Below, in pieces: positions 26,701-35,821 of a stretch of 64,000 bases of DNA. The translations under genes and the position numbers were made by a program. This stretch comes from Candidatus Roseilinea sp. (GTDB taxonomy: Bacteria > Chloroflexota > Anaerolineae > J036 > Brachytrichaceae). The notes beneath the pieces are model-generated. The model made no database searches and was not told the origin of the DNA. It saw nothing but the letters and a program-made list of their open reading frames with translations. The number at the start of each line of letters is the position of its first letter. The first letter of the stretch is position 1. The stretch lies in the NCBI GenBank assembly GCA_025998955.1, contig AP024676.1, forward strand, positions 1,240,001 to 1,304,000. Reading direction: 5' to 3'.

Positions 26701-29700
26701 TTTAGCGTCTGCACCCTACTCCGGCCAGCGCAAAACCTGCGCTGCATACTGTTTCAGTGTCCTCGAACGGACTTTAGCGTCTGCACCGGTGTGGGAATCA
26801 CGCCGCGCTCGAAGAAAGCTCTTGTTTCAGTGTCCTCGAACGGACTTTAGCGTCTGCACCCACAGTTGGGTCGCCGGTCTCGACAATGCGCACAGCGAGT
26901 TTCAGTGTCCTCGAACGGACTTTAGCGTCTGCACCGGAATGCCAAAGCGCTCTGTGCGAGCGCTCTGGCATTGGTTTCAGTGTCCTCGAACGGACTTTAG
27001 CGTCTGCACCGCCGCCCGCCACCGCCGCCGCCGCGCCCATCCTGGGTGTTTCAGTGTCCTCGAACGGACTTTAGCGTCTGCACCGACCGACGCGGTCATT
27101 TGGCCTCCGATGCGGAGGCCAAGTTTCAGTGTCCTCGAACGGACTTTAGCGTCTGCACCTTGACTTGATCACAAGCCGACACGCCGAACCGCGCAGTTTC
27201 AGTGTCCTCGAACGGACTTTAGCGTCTGCACCCGTCGCCTGGCCTCGCTAGGCCTTTGGCGGCACAGGCGTTTCAGTGTCCTCGAACGGACTTTAGCGTC
27301 TGCACCGACAATGTCAACTTTGTTTTTGACATCGTGCGCTCGTTTCAGTGTCCTCGAACGGACTTTAGCGTCTGCACCGAGGTATGGGTTTCAAGCCATC
27401 CCGATGCGGCCGCGGTTTCAGTGTCCTCGAACGGACTTTAGCGTCTGCACCTAATTCTCTGTAAGCGGCGCAAACGTGGCAAAGCGCCGAGTTTCAGTGT
27501 CCTCGAACGGACTTTAGCGTCTGCACCCAAGGAGTAAAAAGATGTCAACTATCAGCGACTTCGCGTTTCAGTGTCCTCGAACGGACTTTAGCGTCTGCAC
27601 CAGTCAAGCGATCCACTAGATGGAAAGGATTTGTCGTGTTTCAGTGTCCTCGAACGGACTTTAGCGTCTGCACCTTGCCGCCGGTGGCATTGTTTGGCCT
27701 GCCGACGAGTTTCAGTGTCCTCGAACGGACTTTAGCGTCTGCACCCCGTCTCGTGTCTTGTGGATCAAAGACCAATTCGGTTTCAGTGTCCTCGAACGGA
27801 CTTTAGCGTCTGCACCTCCCCAACCGTTGTCCTTGCAGGCATCTCGTCTATGAGTTTCAGTGTCCTCGAACGGACTTTAGCGTCTGCACCACTTAATCGA
27901 CTTTGCGTGCCGCACAAAATTCGGAGGTTTCAGTGTCCTCGAACGGACTTTAGCGTCTGCACCGTTGCCGATGAATGCAACGAGTGCGGCGAGCAGAAGT
28001 TTCAGTGTCCTCGAACGGACTTTAGCGTCTGCACCCGCTTCTATATCGCGATGTTTTGTATACCCCATCCGTTTCAGTGTCCTCGAACGGACTTTAGCGT
28101 CTGCACCGGCTGCGTCGAAATTCGCACAACCGCGCTGAGCGTGTGTTTCAGTGTCCTCGAACGGACTTTAGCGTCTGCACCCGCGCGAGCGCTGATTACA
28201 ATAATCATCGCCAGCGCAATGTTTCAGTGTCCTCGAACGGACTTTAGCGTCTGCACCAGCTGGGCGTCGAAGAATCGGATGCCGTGATGATCATGTTTCA
28301 GTGTCCTCGAACGGACTTTAGCGTCTGCACCCGTTGCCCAAGGTCAAAGGTCGCATACCAAAGGGCAACGGTTTCAGTGTCCTCGAACGGACTTTAGCGT
28401 CTGCACCCTGAAAGATTTCCACACCTGTGGAAAATCCCGGCAAGTTTCAGTGTCCTCGAACGGACTTTAGCGTCTGCACCTCGCGGAAGAGCAACTCTGT
28501 TATTCATGATTTTGCCGTTTCAGTGTCCTCGAACGGACTTTAGCGTCTGCACCCTAGAAGAACTCCAGCTTCCATACGTCCTCAAATCTGTTTCAGTGTC
28601 CTCGAACGGACTTTAGCGTCTGCACCTACTCGGCACCGTTTTTCCGGCCGCAGTGGTATGCGGTGTGTTTCAGTGTCCTCGAACGGACTTTAGCGTCTGC
28701 ACCGCATTGCGAGCCGCATCGGACTGCCCACGCTAGAAGGTTTCAGTGTCCTCGAACGGACTTTAGCGTCTGCACCAGGGGAATCGAGCAAAATAACAGC
28801 AGGGCAGGGGAGGTTTCAGTGTCCTCGAACGGACTTTAGCGTCTGCACCTCTTTATGATTATTTCATCGTGAATCCTTCCACAGTTTCAGTGTCCTCGAA
28901 CGGACTTTAGCGTCTGCACCAGGGACTGTAACGAGTTGCCCAGATTGGGAGAGATAAGTTTCAGTGTCCTCGAACGGACTTTAGCGTCTGCACCACCGAC
29001 TCCGATTGAGATGATCCGCCGCCGCGCATCTTCGTTTCAGTGTCCTCGAACGGACTTTAGCGTCTGCACCACCCCGGTTGCCGCCGGTGGCATTGTTTGG
29101 CCTGCCGACGGTTTCAGTGTCCTCGAACGGACTTTAGCGTCTGCACCATCCTTGGTCTGATGGCCGGGAATCGCAAAGCGAAGGTTTCAGTGTCCTCGAA
29201 CGGACTTTAGCGTCTGCACCTCGTGGATGTAGACACTGGTCGCATCTTCCTCACGTTTCAGTGTCCTCGAACGGACTTTAGCGTCTGCACCTTGATATGC
29301 ACACTAGATGTTTGACGACGATGCCAATGTTTCAGTGTCCTCGAACGGACTTTAGCGTCTGCACCGACGATTGTAGCAAATCTGCAATATTGTTGTCAAT
29401 GTTTCAGTGTCCTCGAACGGACTTTAGCGTCTGCACCGGTGTTGACATCTACCCGATGCCTGCGTTGATCTGCGAGTTTCAGTGTCCTCGAACGGACTTT
29501 AGCGTCTGCACCCTGCGGCGGCCGCATCTGCGGCGGGGGCGGGGGCGGGTTTCAGTGTCCTCGAACGGACTTTAGCGTCTGCACCCTTGGCGCACTGCTC
29601 ACCAGCGGAAGCAAACTGTCGGTTTCAGTGTCCTCGAACGGACTTTAGCGTCTGCACCCAGCGCGTGGTCGGGTGTGAACACAACTACCCCGGGTTTCAG

Positions 29701-29730
29701 TGTCCTCGAACGGACTTTAGCGTCTGCACC
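23792..29730 (-). CRISPR. CRISPR array, 81 repeats and 80 spacers, no cas genes in window
   Basis: I count 81 copies of a 37-base repeat, starting at 23792 and ending at 29730, with spacers of 33-40 bases (mean about 37). On the plus strand the repeat starts GTTTCAGTGTCCTCGAACGG and ends GCGTCTGCACC; read on the minus strand it ends ACTGAAAC, like the 8-base 5' handle of many type I and III crRNAs, and has a short GTCC/GGAC stem. Copies are identical by eye except those at 24903, 25198 and 25493, whose last base is G. A promoter in the right flank supports leftward transcription. A block of four spacers occurs three times in tandem (24717-25601). Repeat-encoded open frames here are not genes. 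Confidence 0.98.
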
Positions 29731-29857
29731 CGATTACCTCGAAACGACCTTCGTAGGTCATTTTAGACCTAAAACTGCGTTTCGGCCTCTCCAAGCGTTT
29801 CCCTGAGGCCGGATTCTAGCCAGAATGCCACAGAAGTCAACCATTTTGATTCCCTCG
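29731..29857 (-). promoter_or_regulatory. CRISPR leader with promoter
   Basis: The flank to the right of the array is clearly less GC-rich than its surroundings. Read on the minus strand it has -35 TTGACT (29840-29835), a 16-base spacer and -10 TAGAAT (29818-29813), placing the start point near 29,806 and giving a leader of about 75 bases before the first repeat. A GACCT/AGGTC hairpin and a GGCCTC/GAGGCC hairpin lie between promoter and array. This makes the right end the likely site of new spacer insertion. Confidence 0.65.
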
Positions 29858-29900
29858 GGCGAAAACCTCTTTTCGCGCCGAAAGCCGAGAGGTTTTCGCC
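29858..29900 (-). terminator. Perfect 13-bp hairpin between the membrane gene and the CRISPR leader
   Basis: Arms GGCGAAAACCTCT (29858-29870) and AGAGGTTTTCGCC (29888-29900) pair perfectly around a 17-base loop. It sits 57 bases after the stop of the small membrane protein gene and just upstream of the predicted CRISPR promoter. There is no U-tract, so it may be a factor-dependent terminator or another RNA structure. Confidence 0.5.
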
Positions 29901-29956
29901 ACTACAGGCTCTTCATCTGCGCACGCGGGCCGGAACATAGTATACGCATGTGGGCA

Positions 29957-30433
29957 TTACGCCGCCGTGCTGACCTGCAAGCGCCAGGCCAGCCAGACAA
30001 CGATGGCAACATAGGCGGCCAGCATTGGCCACAGGTTCGGTCCGGTCAACCCGGTCATCAGCGCGATTTCCGAGGCGCGCGTAAGGGCAAGGAAGATCGC
30101 CCCCGCCGCCGCCAGGGCGCCGGCGATCGCGGCGATGACCGGCCGACCGACGAAACGCCGCAGTGTTAGCACCAACAGCGCCACACCTGCACCGCTGGCT
30201 GCGCCGAACAAAGTGGTTGTCACCAGCCCGCCTTCGAGTAGGCCGGTAAACAGCGTGCTGAACGGGATGGCAATCAGGCTGGTGACGATTTCCATGATGC
30301 TGCTGCCGTCGGTGAACTGCTGCAGAAATGGGCGTAGGCCGAAGACCGTTGAGATCCACACGGTCGGCAGCACCAACCCACCCAATCCACCGATCAGCGC
30401 GCCCTTGACGAGAAAAGCGATCGCGTCAATCAT
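29957..30433 (-). CDS. Small membrane protein of unknown function
   Basis: A 158-residue protein with about four or five hydrophobic segments (about 8-30, 46-66, 68-88, 98-118, 133-152) and no motif I recognise. The Gly-rich first helix ([18 protein letters not shown]) and alternation of small residues suggest a compact helical bundle. It is divergent from the acylphosphatase gene with a 43-bp gap, and ends toward the CRISPR leader. No functional call is made. Confidence 0.6.
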   Translation of the reverse strand: MIDAIAFLVKGALIGGLGGLVLPTVWISTVFGLRPFLQQFTDGSSIMEIVTSLIAIPFSTLFTGLLEGGLVTTTLFGAASGAGVALLVLTLRRFVGRPVIAAIAGALAAAGAIFLALTRASEIALMTGLTGPNLWPMLAAYVAIVVWLAWRLQVSTAA

Positions 30434-30476
30434 GAGGCATAGTGTAGTGGTTAATGTCGGATGTTTGGTGTCACAG

Positions 30477-30758
30477 ATGGAAGATCGAACTCGTCTTCAT
30501 GCGATCGTGCGCGGCATCGTGCAGGGCGTGAATTTTCGCTACTACACCCAGCGCGAAGCACAGCGTCTGCTCTTGACCGGCTGGGTACGTAACCGGCTAG
30601 ACGGCGCCGTCGAAGTCGTCGCCGAGGGGACACGTGCACAGCTCGAACGTTTGCTCGACTTCCTACATTCCGGCCCGCCCATGGCGCACGTCAGCGGCGT
30701 CGAGGCAACCTGGCAGCCGGCTACCGGCGAGTTCACCACGTTCGAGGTCAGGGGTTGA
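30477..30758 (+). CDS. acyP: Acylphosphatase
   Basis: A 93-residue enzyme that hydrolyses acyl phosphates such as carbamoyl phosphate or 1,3-bisphosphoglycerate. The phosphate loop with catalytic Arg ([16 protein letters not shown], about 13-28) and the [17 protein letters not shown] segment with the catalytic Asn are both intact. ATG 30477 gives the normal family length; the longer open frame upstream overlaps the divergent membrane gene. Its 3' end overlaps the 3' end of the convergent kinase gene by 11 bases. Confidence 0.93.
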   Translation: MEDRTRLHAIVRGIVQGVNFRYYTQREAQRLLLTGWVRNRLDGAVEVVAEGTRAQLERLLDFLHSGPPMAHVSGVEATWQPATGEFTTFEVRG

Positions 30759-32124
30759 GCCGAGCAGCCAAGATCGCCGCACCGACGGCCGCCTCCGCTT
30801 CCCACGGCGGCATGTGCAGCGGCATCCCGAAGCGCCGCTCGACGGCCTGGCGCAGCAGCGCGTTGCGCCTGAGCGCGTTGCCTGCTCCGGCCAGCGACCG
30901 GCCCGCGAAACCGGCTTCGTGCATTGCGTCATAGAACGCGCCGAGTTCATCCGCGATGCCCTCGATGGTCGCGTGGATGACATGTGCCGGCGTGAAGTTG
31001 GCACGGCGCAGGCCAGTGAACGCGGCGCTCGACCCCGGGCGATGGCGCGCGCCGTCGAAGGTCGGCCAGATGCGCAGCCCATCTGCGCCGGGGGGAATGC
31101 CGGCCGCTGCGGTAAGCATCGCCGCGAACATCGTGTCACCGTCCGGCACGTGTGCGCCGAAGATGACGAGCGCATCGGCGAAGAAACGCCGCAGGAGCGC
31201 CAGCGCGTCGCCGCCGCACAATGCCGCGCCGGTCAAGATGAAGCGTCGCCCCGGGAACGGGCGCGTCTCGATTCCATGTTCCGCCATGGCCGGTGCGAAG
31301 TGGTTGACGACCAGCGAGACCTGGCCGCTCGTCCCGATGTTGATGTGAAGCTGGCCGGGGACGTCGCACCGGCTGCCGATGAGGCTGGCTTGATGATCGC
31401 CCAGCGCTGCGCCGACCACAACGTGATCCGGCAGGCCGAGGCGCTGCGCCAGGCCGGTCTGCAGGTGCCCCACCCGTGCCCCGGACTCAACGACCGGCGG
31501 AAGTAGGTGCGCCGGCATCTCGAGCGCGTTCAGGAGTGCCTCATCCCATCGGTGGTGCAGGATATCGAACAGGCCGGTTGAGGCGGCCAACGTTGGGTCG
31601 CTGACCGGCGGCTGCGCTGCCAGCATGGCAGCGATGGCGTCGGGGATGCAGCAGGCGTATGCGTCGGGCAAGGCATCGCGCCGGCGCAGCCAATAGAGCG
31701 TCGGCCCCAGATAGCCGGCAGCGGGCAGGCAGCCCATATTCGCGAATGCCCCTTCCCCACCTGCGCGGACGATGAACTCAGGGATCATGTCTTGCGCCCG
31801 ATGATCCTGCCAAGTGATCGCCGGCCGAACGGGACGCAGATCGCGCCCTAGAAATGCCACGCCGTGCATCTGGCCGGTCACACCGATCGTGTGCACTCGG
31901 CCGGCGTGCGACCCGAGATCCGCCACGACCTGTTTCAGCGCATGGAGAGCAACATCGAATGCGCGATCTAGGTCCAGCTCGGCCCAACCTTCGGCGCGTT
32001 TGTCCGCAGGCGTGCAGGCAGCATCGTTCAGTGCAGCAGCATGCGCAACCACGCGCATCGCTACCACGTCGAAGGCGAGGGCGGTGATGGTCGTCGTGCC
32101 GATATCGAGGCCAAGGGAAAGCAT
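30748..32124 (-). CDS. FGGY-family carbohydrate kinase
   Basis: A 458-residue sugar kinase. The N-terminal ATP/substrate region [19 protein letters not shown], the [18 protein letters not shown] motif and the C-terminal [20 protein letters not shown] match xylulokinase and sedoheptulokinase relatives; VTGQMHG with a short insert leans to the sedoheptulokinase side. It would phosphorylate a ketose in the cytoplasm for the pentose phosphate route. It follows the pullulanase gene on the same strand with a 26-bp gap and may be cotranscribed with it. Confidence 0.88.
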   Translation of the reverse strand: MLSLGLDIGTTTITALAFDVVAMRVVAHAAALNDAACTPADKRAEGWAELDLDRAFDVALHALKQVVADLGSHAGRVHTIGVTGQMHGVAFLGRDLRPVRPAITWQDHRAQDMIPEFIVRAGGEGAFANMGCLPAAGYLGPTLYWLRRRDALPDAYACCIPDAIAAMLAAQPPVSDPTLAASTGLFDILHHRWDEALLNALEMPAHLLPPVVESGARVGHLQTGLAQRLGLPDHVVVGAALGDHQASLIGSRCDVPGQLHINIGTSGQVSLVVNHFAPAMAEHGIETRPFPGRRFILTGAALCGGDALALLRRFFADALVIFGAHVPDGDTMFAAMLTAAAGIPPGADGLRIWPTFDGARHRPGSSAAFTGLRRANFTPAHVIHATIEGIADELGAFYDAMHEAGFAGRSLAGAGNALRRNALLRQAVERRFGMPLHMPPWEAEAAVGAAILAARLNP

Positions 32125-32150
32125 AGCGGCGCCAGGCGATACTCACATTG

Positions 32151-35100
32151 CTACTCTACAAAGACCACCGTCGTGCGTCCTGGAATGGTGAACGTGCCGG
32201 AGGCAGCGTCGTAACGCGCGCGTTTGACGAGCGGATCACTGCCGGCGGCTTGGATCGGGTGCAGCGCCAGCCTCAGCCCGCGCAGCGCCGGCTCGGTGAA
32301 GGTCACCTCGCTTGGCGCAGCATTGAACAGGACGATGACGCGGGTGAACTGTGCATCCAGTTCGTCGCTTGCCGGGTCGGAGATCTGCATCACGATCAAG
32401 CCGGGGATTTGGTCGAGTCCGGCATTGTAGAAGGCCACGCGGGCTTTGACCTGATCAGCGGTTCTCAGCCGGAAGAGCGGCGAACTGCGGCGGATGCGCA
32501 ACATGTCGCGAAAGTAATCGCGGGCAAACGCAATGTCGGCCGGGGAAGCGCGTAGGGCGGGATTAGCCAACAGCGGGCGCATGAGTGACCAGCGCTCTCG
32601 ATTCGGCCCGGCCAGCGGCAGGCCGGCGCCCCAGTTGTTCGCTTGATAGGTGAAGTCGAGCCAGTTGAACCAGTCGCCGGAGTTGTAGCCATCACGGTCG
32701 AGCGATTTGGAGCGCAGCAGGTCATCGCCGGCATGGAAGAAAGGTATGCCCTGCCCCAACATGACCAGGGCAATCCCGAGGTTGTTCATGCGCACGCGCT
32801 CGGCCATCGTGGCGCTGATGGGTGCGGCCCACTGAATCTTGTCGAACAGCGTCTCGTTGTCATGCGCCGAGACGTAGAGCACGTTCTCCTGTGGGTCGGC
32901 GGTGTAGCCGGCTGGCTTGCCGTTGTAGATGACCGCATCGCCGCGGGTCTTGCGGTTGCCTTCGACCAGTTCGTAGTCGCGCAGGTTGCCGGCCAACCCA
33001 AGACGAATCCAACGCGCTTGGCTGATCAACTTGCTGCGTTGGGTAGCCAGGTCGCCCTGTGCCAGGCCCGGCGCGTTGTTCGGCGCAGTGCCTAGGCCGG
33101 TGATGAAGCCTTGCAACCGGCGATCGTCGAACGGGTTGCCACCGCGCGCGGCGTCGCGCAGCCGGTCGTTGAATGAGCCGATGCCCGTGCCGGCCAGGTT
33201 GAGCTGGCTGGCGTTGATGCCGCGCCGGTTGTTGGCCACCTCGCCGAAGTCCCACCCCTCGCCATATACGATGATGGCTTTGCCATCCACGCCGTCGCGC
33301 TCGGGTGTCAGCGCATCCAGCATGGTGCGCACAGCCTGCATGTTGCGCAGCAGGTGATGACCCATTAGGTCAAAGCGGAAACCATCCACCTTGTAGGCTG
33401 TGGCCCACAGGCGCACCGAGTCGAGCATCAGCTTCTCCATCATGGCGTGTTCGGTGGCCGTATTCTCGCAGCACGTGCTGCGCTCCACGGCACCGTCGCG
33501 GTTGAGGCGGTGGTAATAGCCGGGCACCACTTTGTCCAGCACCGACTTCTCGCTTTGGCCGGATTGGCTGGTGTGGTTGAACACCACGTCCATGACCACG
33601 CGCAAGCCGGTGGTGTTCAGCGCCTGCACCATCTGCCGGAATTCGAGGATGCGCCGTGGGCCGTTGGGGACGGTTGCATAGCTCCCCTCCGGGACGTTGT
33701 AGTGGAACGGGTCATAGCACCAGTTGAACGGGTCAGCGTCAGCGATAGAGGTGATGGCAGCTTGCTGCCCCTCGGAGTCGGGGGGCAGCTTGGCCAGCGC
33801 AGTGAAGTCGGCTTGCTTCCACTGTGATTTGTCTTCGTTGATGGTGGCGCAATCGAAGGCCGGCAGTAGATGGATGTGCGTAAGCCCGGCCTGAGCTAGC
33901 GCGCGCAGGTGACGCATGCCGTTCGAGTCGGCCAGCGTGAATGCGGCGAATGTGCCCCGCAGTTGCTCCGGTATGCTCGGGTCGCGCGCGCTGAAGTCGC
34001 GCACGTGCAGCTCGTAGATCACGGCGTCTTCGGGTGCGTCCAATGGGGGCTTCTTCAGGCTGCCCCACCCTGCTGGCTGCAGTGCCGGGTCGTTCAGGTC
34101 CACGATCTGACTGCGCCTGCTGTTGGTCGAGAGGCTGACCGAGTATGGATCCGTGACAAGGTTTTTCTCGATGCGACCGGTGGACGGCGCAAACACCTCA
34201 ACTTCGTAGAGGTAGAAGCGATTCTTCCATGCAGGCTCGCCGGTGACCGTCCAGACGCCGCTGGCCGGATCGAGCGTCATGGGGATGATTTGCCTAGCGT
34301 CGCCGGTAGCGTCGGCGAAGAGGTGTAGTTTGACGCTGCGGGCAGTGGGCGCCCAGACGGACAGCGTGGGCCGTCCATCCTTGAAAGTTGGGCCGAGCGA
34401 GGCGACACGGGCGCGCTCGGCGTAGAGGTCGTCGAGCACGCCGGGGATTTGCAGGCCGGTGCTGTCAATCATGCGGCCGCCTCCGTCGCGCGCTTCGACC
34501 GCAACCTGGCCGCGCAGCATCTCGGCAATCTTCGGCAGATCGCTCGGCGCAATGCGCAGTGCGGTCAGGCCGATCAGGTGGGGGAAGCGCTCAAAGATGC
34601 GATCATCAGTCGCGGTGCTGCGGGTTAGTGTGATCGTTTGCGTTGCACCGGTGATGCCGCGCGGCGTTAAGCGCAGGCCAGCCCTGGCGCTGCTGTGCAG
34701 CAAATACACGTTGTTTGGGGCGAAGGGCACGTCCCACAGGATGACGTCACGGCTCACCCAGTGCGCGCGTTGGCGGCTGATGTTGCCCTTGGGTGCACCT
34801 TCGGTGCTCACCGTGAGCTGCTTGGCCACCGGATCGAAGCTGAAGAACACTTCTTCGCCTGCTGCGCGCACGACGAAGCGCACCGGCTTGCCCTGGGCGT
34901 CGCCGTAGAACTCGCCGGGGCGGCTGTCAATGGCCACGCGCGCTTCGTAGCGGCCGGGCGGAAGCTTGCGCGTGATGAGGCTGTAGGTGCCGTCGAATTC
35001 TGGGTCGAGCATGAAGCCGGCCAGGCAGATCGGATCATCATCCTGGGCGCAGCCGAGCGCGCGCTGAAAGTTGCCTACAACGACGGGCAGCATACCGTTG

Positions 35101-35483
35101 ACGCTATCCACGACCAGGTGCGTCGTGTGGTCATAGTAGAAGCGCACCTTGGCCGGCTGAGGTAGCCGCAGCGGCACGTTGGGGCCGTTGCGATCGGCTT
35201 TCCCACCGTAATTCTCGTCCCATGAGCCGTCAATGGCGACCTTGTACTCGTAGTCGCCGGCGGGCAGCGCGAATTCGCCCACCCACAAGCCTGAGACGGG
35301 GTCTAGGGTGAGGAAGGTCTTCGAGCAGCTTGGTTGCCAGTCGCCTGGGCAGCCCAACTTGCTTTGGATAGTGCCGGGGATGGTGACGGTGCGGGGCTGT
35401 TTGGTCTGGGCAGCCGTAGGCATTGCCGGCTGGTGCACAATGCTCAGAGCTAGACAGAGGAGGAGGGGCAGGAGTTTCTTCAT
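32151..35483 (-). CDS. pulA: Secreted pullulanase (alpha-1,6-glucosidase type, GH13)
   Basis: An 1110-residue enzyme that cleaves alpha-1,6 branches in pullulan, starch or glycogen fragments. After a signal peptide (1-25) come two modules with the repeated pattern GDWxPxC...GxYEYKVAIDGSWDENYGG (about 35-110 and 120-215), an all-beta region and CBM48 (about 355-445), then the GH13 barrel with VVMDVVFNHTSQSG, DGFRFDLMGHH (nucleophile Asp), IVYGEGWDFGE (acid/base Glu) and YVSAHDNETLFDK. No cell-wall anchor is seen, so it is secreted or periplasmic. The length and modules match large pullulanases. It would supply maltodextrins. Confidence 0.93.
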   Translation of the reverse strand: MKKLLPLLLCLALSIVHQPAMPTAAQTKQPRTVTIPGTIQSKLGCPGDWQPSCSKTFLTLDPVSGLWVGEFALPAGDYEYKVAIDGSWDENYGGKADRNGPNVPLRLPQPAKVRFYYDHTTHLVVDSVNGMLPVVVGNFQRALGCAQDDDPICLAGFMLDPEFDGTYSLITRKLPPGRYEARVAIDSRPGEFYGDAQGKPVRFVVRAAGEEVFFSFDPVAKQLTVSTEGAPKGNISRQRAHWVSRDVILWDVPFAPNNVYLLHSSARAGLRLTPRGITGATQTITLTRSTATDDRIFERFPHLIGLTALRIAPSDLPKIAEMLRGQVAVEARDGGGRMIDSTGLQIPGVLDDLYAERARVASLGPTFKDGRPTLSVWAPTARSVKLHLFADATGDARQIIPMTLDPASGVWTVTGEPAWKNRFYLYEVEVFAPSTGRIEKNLVTDPYSVSLSTNSRRSQIVDLNDPALQPAGWGSLKKPPLDAPEDAVIYELHVRDFSARDPSIPEQLRGTFAAFTLADSNGMRHLRALAQAGLTHIHLLPAFDCATINEDKSQWKQADFTALAKLPPDSEGQQAAITSIADADPFNWCYDPFHYNVPEGSYATVPNGPRRILEFRQMVQALNTTGLRVVMDVVFNHTSQSGQSEKSVLDKVVPGYYHRLNRDGAVERSTCCENTATEHAMMEKLMLDSVRLWATAYKVDGFRFDLMGHHLLRNMQAVRTMLDALTPERDGVDGKAIIVYGEGWDFGEVANNRRGINASQLNLAGTGIGSFNDRLRDAARGGNPFDDRRLQGFITGLGTAPNNAPGLAQGDLATQRSKLISQARWIRLGLAGNLRDYELVEGNRKTRGDAVIYNGKPAGYTADPQENVLYVSAHDNETLFDKIQWAAPISATMAERVRMNNLGIALVMLGQGIPFFHAGDDLLRSKSLDRDGYNSGDWFNWLDFTYQANNWGAGLPLAGPNRERWSLMRPLLANPALRASPADIAFARDYFRDMLRIRRSSPLFRLRTADQVKARVAFYNAGLDQIPGLIVMQISDPASDELDAQFTRVIVLFNAAPSEVTFTEPALRGLRLALHPIQAAGSDPLVKRARYDAASGTFTIPGRTTVVFVE

Positions 35484-35623
35484 ATGCTCATCGCCTGTGC
35501 GGTTTCAGCGCCGGATGAATGCAATCTCGACCGAACCGGTCGGACTGCTCCCAGCGGTTTGACCGGTAAGACCATAGCCAGGATTCTAACGGCTGGTGCG
35601 ACGATCACAGACTCAGCCGCCCG

Positions 35624-35722
35624 GCGACTAAAGTCGCGGGCTACACGATGCCAAGTCCCTGCAGGACTGATTTTGAGCCTGCGAAGCAGGCTTCGCTGTG
35701 CGTAGCCCGCAGCTTTAGCTGC
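35624..35722. repeat. Nested palindromic repeat element
   Basis: Symmetric layout: hairpin GCGACT/AGTCGC (35624-35637), then GGGCTAC (35638-35644), a centre with hairpin GCCTGC/GCAGGC (35677-35691), then GTAGCCC (35702-35708) and hairpin GCAGCT/AGCTGC (35709-35722). The GTAGC ends and the GCCTGC..GCAGGC core are shared in kind with the tandem array at 62261-62909. Confidence 0.7.
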
Positions 35723-35738
35723 AGGTCAGGGCTGCACA

Positions 35739-35771
35739 ACCGGTCAGACCGCTTGAAGCGGTCTGACCGGT
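35739..35771 (+). terminator. 16-bp perfect dyad followed by CTTTT
   Basis: Arms ACCGGTCAGACCGCTT and its exact complement are separated by one base and followed by CTTTTC on the plus strand. The shape is that of a terminator, but no plus-strand gene ends before it; it may instead be a mobile-type repeat, since a related GACCGG half lies near 35,540-35,565. Confidence 0.5.
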
Positions 35772-35821
35772 CTTTTCGCCCCGTTTTGCGCCCTCCCCTA
35801 CCCTGCGCTTAAACTCGGCGC

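Larger units (their letters stand above)
35484..35821. other. 338-bp divergent intergenic region with palindromic elements
   Basis: This gap between the divergent pullulanase and KDG kinase genes holds no convincing gene. It contains the 99-bp nested palindrome at 35624-35722, the long dyad at 35739-35771, and some 130 bp next to the pullulanase start in which I see a GGTTTCAGC stretch and a second GACCGG-type half palindrome but no clear promoter. Confidence 0.6.

Noticed and set aside
23992-29575. Many open frames in the CRISPR array with repeated FQCPRTDFSVCT or FSVLERTLASAP
   Set aside because: They are translations of the repeat, which lacks stops in several frames; there is no ribosome-binding site or coding pattern.
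29822-30169. 114-codon plus-strand open frame next to the CRISPR array
   Set aside because: Runs antisense to the small membrane protein gene and through hairpins of the leader; a cas-like protein was sought and not found.
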